Shown here: in pieces, positions 60,734 to 64,000 of the stretch
Layout: each line of letters opens with the position of its first letter
How positions within the stretch are numbered: position 1 is the stretch's first letter
NCBI RefSeq assembly: GCF_012317385.1
Contig: NZ_CP051144.1
Location: forward strand, 1,798,001-1,862,000
Length of the DNA stretch: 64,000 nucleotides
DNA from: Romboutsia sp. CE17
GTDB lineage: Bacteria > Bacillota > Clostridia > Peptostreptococcales > Peptostreptococcaceae
Direction: 5' to 3'
Position numbers and translations under genes: made by a program
Notes under the pieces: model-generated
Database searches by the model: none
The model's input: the letters and a program-made list of their open reading frames with translations, nothing else
What the model was told of the DNA's origin: nothing

Positions 60734-61474
60734 CTAGAAAATATCGCTTAGCCTTCCTGCTTTTAATCCTTTTTCTCGGATTATTCCTATTATATCATCT
60801 AGACACTCTGTTGTAGCCTTTGTTGGATGCATCAATACTATACTTCCATCTTTTACTTCTTTTTTCTTTACTCTGTTAATTATCACATCTGGCTCTTCTC
60901 TATACTTCCAATCAATAGTATCTATGTCCCACTTAAATGCTGTATATCCTAATTCTTTAGCTGCCTTCATTGTTCCATCTCCAAATGATCCTGCTGGAGC
61001 TTGAAAGAATTTAATCTCTTGTCCTGTAATACCTTCTATTACACTTTCAGCCTTTTTCATTTCTTCTAAATTTTGTTCATAAGTCAACTTTGCATAATCT
61101 AAATGTTTGTATCCATGACTGCCAATCTCATGCCCTTCTTCTTTCATTCTCAATAATAAATCTTGTTTATTTTCTGCCCATTTTCCAGTAACATTAAATG
61201 TGATTTTTACATCCTCACTTTTTAATGTGTTTAAGATTGACTCTATGTACTCATCCTCCCAACCAAGGTCTACGTTGCAAGTTATTGCAACATAGCCACT
61301 ATCAACTTTAGTACCTCTCTCATATGGTATTTCCGCCATATCATTTAGATTAAAAGTAGGAACAGTTCCACTTTTTTTAAGTCCAAATATTATGCCTCCT
61401 ATAGTAAACAATACAACTAAAACACCTATGAATATCTTCTTAAGTTTCTTCTTATTTGCTACCATAATTAACAT
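60734..61474 (-). CDS. Polysaccharide deacetylase family protein (YlxY/PdaB-like)
   Basis: Membrane-anchored protein of 246 residues with one N-terminal helix (IFIGVLVVLFTIGGIIFGL) and an external NodB domain. Motif 1 (usually TFDDG) reads CNVDLGWEDEY, as in PdaB-like members where the second Asp is lost. Motif 2 is EIGSHGYKH with both zinc-type His, motif 3 is FQAPAGSFGD, and the late VLMHPT has the final His. The changes in motifs 1 and 3 make full deacetylase activity uncertain. Position between pnp and the M16 protease matches ylxY of Bacillus. Confidence 0.9.
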   Translation of the reverse strand: MLIMVANKKKLKKIFIGVLVVLFTIGGIIFGLKKSGTVPTFNLNDMAEIPYERGTKVDSGYVAITCNVDLGWEDEYIESILNTLKSEDVKITFNVTGKWAENKQDLLLRMKEEGHEIGSHGYKHLDYAKLTYEQNLEEMKKAESVIEGITGQEIKFFQAPAGSFGDGTMKAAKELGYTAFKWDIDTIDWKYREEPDVIINRVKKKEVKDGSIVLMHPTKATTECLDDIIGIIREKGLKAGRLSDIF

Positions 61475-61572
61475 TTAAGATTCCCCCTAAATATGTACAA
61501 ATTATATCTTAGTAAATCTTATTAATTTATTGTCCCATTTATGCAAACTATATTTATATACAAAAATTATAT

Positions 61573-61613
61573 ATAAAAATAAAGGTTAGTTCTTGTTTGA
61601 ACTAACCTTTATC
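61573..61613 (-). terminator. Intrinsic terminator of pnp
   Basis: AAAGGTTAGTTC / GAACTAACCTTT (61581-61611) is followed by a T-rich tail on the minus strand. Confidence 0.85.
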
Positions 61614-61630
61614 ATAAAAATCTTATAATA

Positions 61631-63745
61631 TTATTTATGATCTTTTTTTTCAGTTGATTCTGGCTTAGGTAGTAGAACTTTTCTAGATAAGTTTACTCTT
61701 CCTTTTTCATCTATTTCAGTTACTTTAACTTCTACTTCATCTCCAACTTTAAGAACATCTTCTACTTTTGCTACTCTCTCATGAGATATATGAGATATAT
61801 GAAGTAATCCTTCTTTGCCTGGAAGTATTTCAACAAAAGCACCAAATGTAGTAATTCTAGTTACTTTCCCTTTGTAAGTTTTACCTACTTCAGCTTCTGC
61901 AACTATGTCATTTATTAGTTTTTGTGCTAAGTCTATCATATCTTGGTCAATACCAGCTATGAATACTTCTCCAGTTTGTTCTATATCTATCTTAACTCCA
62001 GTTTCATCAATAATCTTAGTTATAACCTTACCACCTGGTCCTATAACGTCTCTTATCTTATCTGGGTTTATATTCATTGTTATTATCTTAGGCGCGTACT
62101 TAGATAATTGTGGTTTTGGAGCATCTATAGTCTTTCTCATTTCATTTAAGATATGAAGTCTACCAACTCTAGCTTGCTCAAGTGCAGTTTTTAATATATT
62201 TTCATCTATACCATTTATTTTTATATCCATTTGTATAGCTGTTATACCATGCTCTGTACCTGCAACCTTAAAGTCCATGTCCCCTAAGTGGTCTTCCATA
62301 CCTTGTATATCTGAAAGTATTGCTACTTTATCATCGTCTTTTATAAGACCCATTGCTATTCCTGCAACCATGTCTTTAATTGGAACACCTGCATCTAATA
62401 GTGATAATGTTGATCCACAAACTGACCCTTGAGAAGTTGATCCATTTGAGCTTAATACCTCAGAAACTAATCTTATAGCATAAGGGAATTCTTCTTTAGA
62501 AGGTATTACTGGAACTAACGCTCTCTCTGCTAAAGCTCCATGTCCGATTTCTCTTCTTCCTGGACCTCTTGATGGTCTAGCTTCACCAACACTATATGCT
62601 GGGAAGTTATAGTGGTGCATATATCTCTTATTTTCTTCTTCATCTAGGCCATCTAATATTTGAACATCTCCTAAAGCCCCTAATGTAGTTATAGTCATTA
62701 CTTGAGTTTGACCTCTTGTAAATAAACCAGATCCATGAGCTCTTGGTATAAATCCATTATCACACCATATTGGTCTTATTTCATCTAATTTTCTATTATC
62801 TGGTCTTATCGCTTCATGAGTTATAAGCATTCTAACAGATTCCTTTATTATAGATTGAAGAACTTCTTCAATATCAGAACCGAACTCATCAACTATTTCT
62901 TCAAAATGAGCAAGAGTTTCTTCTCTTACTTCATCCATTTTTTGTTGTCTTTCAAGCTTTTCAACAGTTCTTACTGCCTCTTTCATTTTATCAGTTGCAA
63001 ATTTACGAACAGCTTCTTCTACATCAGCATCTACCTTATGTAATTCAACTTCCATCTTTTCTTTTCCAACTTGTGCAGTTATTTCTTCTATGAAAGTTAC
63101 TATTTTCTTTATTTCTTCATGAGCAAATAATATAGCCTCTAACATTAAGCTTTCAGGTATTTCTTCTCCACCAGCTTCAACCATCATTATTGCATCTTTA
63201 GTTCCCGATACAACTAAATGAAGAGAACTTTTTTCTCTTTGTTCTGCAGTTGGATTTACAACTAAAGCTCCATCAACAAGTCCTACTAAAACAGATCCTG
63301 TAGGTCCATTGAATGGTATATCTGATATAGATAACGCTACTGAAGAACCTATCATAGATACTATATCAGGAGTACAATCTTGATCTACTGAAAGTACAGT
63401 AGCAACAACTTGTACATCATTTCTAAATCCTTTTGGAAATAAAGGTCTTATCGGTCTATCTATTAATCTAGAAGTTAATATTGCCTTTTCTGAAGGCTTA
63501 CCTTCCCTCTTTAAAAATCCACCTGGTATTTTTCCAACTGAATATAATTTTTCTTCATAATCAACACTAAGTGGGAAGAAATCTATACCATCTCTTGGTT
63601 TTGCTGATTTTGATACGTTTACCATAACCATAGTTTCTCCGTATCTAAGTATAGCACTACCAGCTGCTAATTCAGCTATTTTTCCTATTTCAACAGAAAG
63701 CTCTCTTCCTGCCAAATCCATTTTGAAAATTTTATGTTCAAACAT
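61631..63745 (-). CDS. pnp: Polyribonucleotide nucleotidyltransferase (PNPase)
   Basis: Phosphorolytic 3'-5' exoribonuclease of 704 residues, part of the mRNA decay machinery. Two RNase PH domains (about 1-215 and 310-540) contain [30 protein letters not shown] and [16 protein letters not shown], plus [20 protein letters not shown] domain follows with [17 protein letters not shown], and an S1 domain with [27 protein letters not shown]. Length and order are canonical. AGGAGG lies 11 bases before the ATG. With rny, recognised above, two core RNA-decay enzymes are in this window. Confidence 0.97.
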   Translation of the reverse strand: MFEHKIFKMDLAGRELSVEIGKIAELAAGSAILRYGETMVMVNVSKSAKPRDGIDFFPLSVDYEEKLYSVGKIPGGFLKREGKPSEKAILTSRLIDRPIRPLFPKGFRNDVQVVATVLSVDQDCTPDIVSMIGSSVALSISDIPFNGPTGSVLVGLVDGALVVNPTAEQREKSSLHLVVSGTKDAIMMVEAGGEEIPESLMLEAILFAHEEIKKIVTFIEEITAQVGKEKMEVELHKVDADVEEAVRKFATDKMKEAVRTVEKLERQQKMDEVREETLAHFEEIVDEFGSDIEEVLQSIIKESVRMLITHEAIRPDNRKLDEIRPIWCDNGFIPRAHGSGLFTRGQTQVMTITTLGALGDVQILDGLDEEENKRYMHHYNFPAYSVGEARPSRGPGRREIGHGALAERALVPVIPSKEEFPYAIRLVSEVLSSNGSTSQGSVCGSTLSLLDAGVPIKDMVAGIAMGLIKDDDKVAILSDIQGMEDHLGDMDFKVAGTEHGITAIQMDIKINGIDENILKTALEQARVGRLHILNEMRKTIDAPKPQLSKYAPKIITMNINPDKIRDVIGPGGKVITKIIDETGVKIDIEQTGEVFIAGIDQDMIDLAQKLINDIVAEAEVGKTYKGKVTRITTFGAFVEILPGKEGLLHISHISHERVAKVEDVLKVGDEVEVKVTEIDEKGRVNLSRKVLLPKPESTEKKDHK

Positions 63746-63942
63746 TAATGCTTGTACCTCCTCTTTTACTAAAACCGCTTTTTTATCCTAATTTATATCT
63801 TATCAAAAATACTATAAATTAACAATATAAAACTCAACTTATGACTTTTATTATGCTTTTAAGTAATTATAAGATATTTGTTTAATATCGAAACTTATAC
63901 ATTTGTATATTATTTGCTTTTTCGGATAAATATAATCATAAT

Positions 63943-64000
63943 CTAATAAGAGCAACTAATTGCAAGTATATCTGGCCCAGTATGAGAACATATACAAGCA
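63943..64000 (-). CDS. C-terminal end of a gene, possibly DegV family (partial)
   Basis: On the minus strand the last 18 codons before a TAG at 63943-63945 read CICSHTGPDILAISCSY. The SHTGP core resembles the HTGPG near the end of DegV fatty-acid-binding proteins. The 5' part lies outside the window, so neither frame nor family can be confirmed. Between it and pnp (63746-63942) there is AT-rich DNA with no firm motif. Confidence 0.4.
   Translation of the reverse strand, partial: ACICSHTGPDILAISCSY

Overview
The window is AT-rich DNA that reads like a chromosome of the Clostridia. The right-hand block (rny, recA, pgsA, rimO, selenouridine synthase, ftsK, tepA, dapG, ymxH, M16 protease, deacetylase, pnp) and the gene complement point to a Peptostreptococcaceae-like anaerobe related to Clostridioides, Romboutsia or Paraclostridium. 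That placement is an inference from gene order and protein style; no rRNA is present to settle it. Most genes lie on the minus strand, and many units end in a clear intrinsic terminator.

Left part (1-22 kb), housekeeping and transport: the end of a FecCD/BtuF-type ABC uptake operon, purB, a MATE exporter behind a MerR-type promoter, a YfcC-family carrier, an ArsD-like protein without its cysteines, a degenerate tyrosine recombinase, uppP, a UvrD-like helicase, a zincin-like lipoprotein, a TipA-type MerR regulator, a secreted protein whose Shine-Dalgarno is separated from its start by a hairpin, and two PMCA-type P-type ATPases. A yybP-ykoY (Mn2+) riboswitch with its own terminator precedes one ATPase. 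A VOC protein follows.

Middle part (22.5-42 kb), C3/C4/C5 carbon metabolism: an IS256-family element sits in what looks like the terminator of a three-gene glycerol-3-phosphate oxidase operon (GlpA-like, FAD oxidoreductase, DUF1667). That operon has a strong promoter and a leader terminator suggesting attenuation. Next is an 11.5 kb minus-strand supercluster flanked by two near-identical DeoR regulators. Its first half (TIM-like isomerase, RpiB-like isomerase, transaldolase, transketolase) and second half (AraL-type phosphatase, AraM-type glycerol-1-phosphate dehydrogenase, AraB, AraD, two paralogous mini membrane proteins, DhaK, DhaL) are each headed by the same promoter module. It resembles the Listeria gol (dihydroxyacetone/pentose phosphate) operon merged with the araDBML part of the Bacillus arabinose operon, but lacks golD, dhaM and araA. 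The two isomerases carry substitutions like those of the erythrulose-phosphate isomerases EryH/LerI and EryI. I therefore propose a ketose (erythrulose, dihydroxyacetone and ribulose) kinase-isomerase pathway feeding the pentose phosphate pathway.

Right part (42-64 kb): an unknown secreted protein, then the conserved housekeeping block. It is interrupted between tepA and dapG by a second FecBCD-type ABC operon, whose ATPase gene is split at an A7 run, and by an IS3-family element that landed in the loop of the dapG terminator with a 3-bp target duplication. Both ABC operons carry four TGTCA-type repeats at exactly 11-bp spacing just upstream of the promoter, a layout typical of OmpR/PhoB-family activators. 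No tRNA, rRNA, CRISPR array or replication origin was seen.
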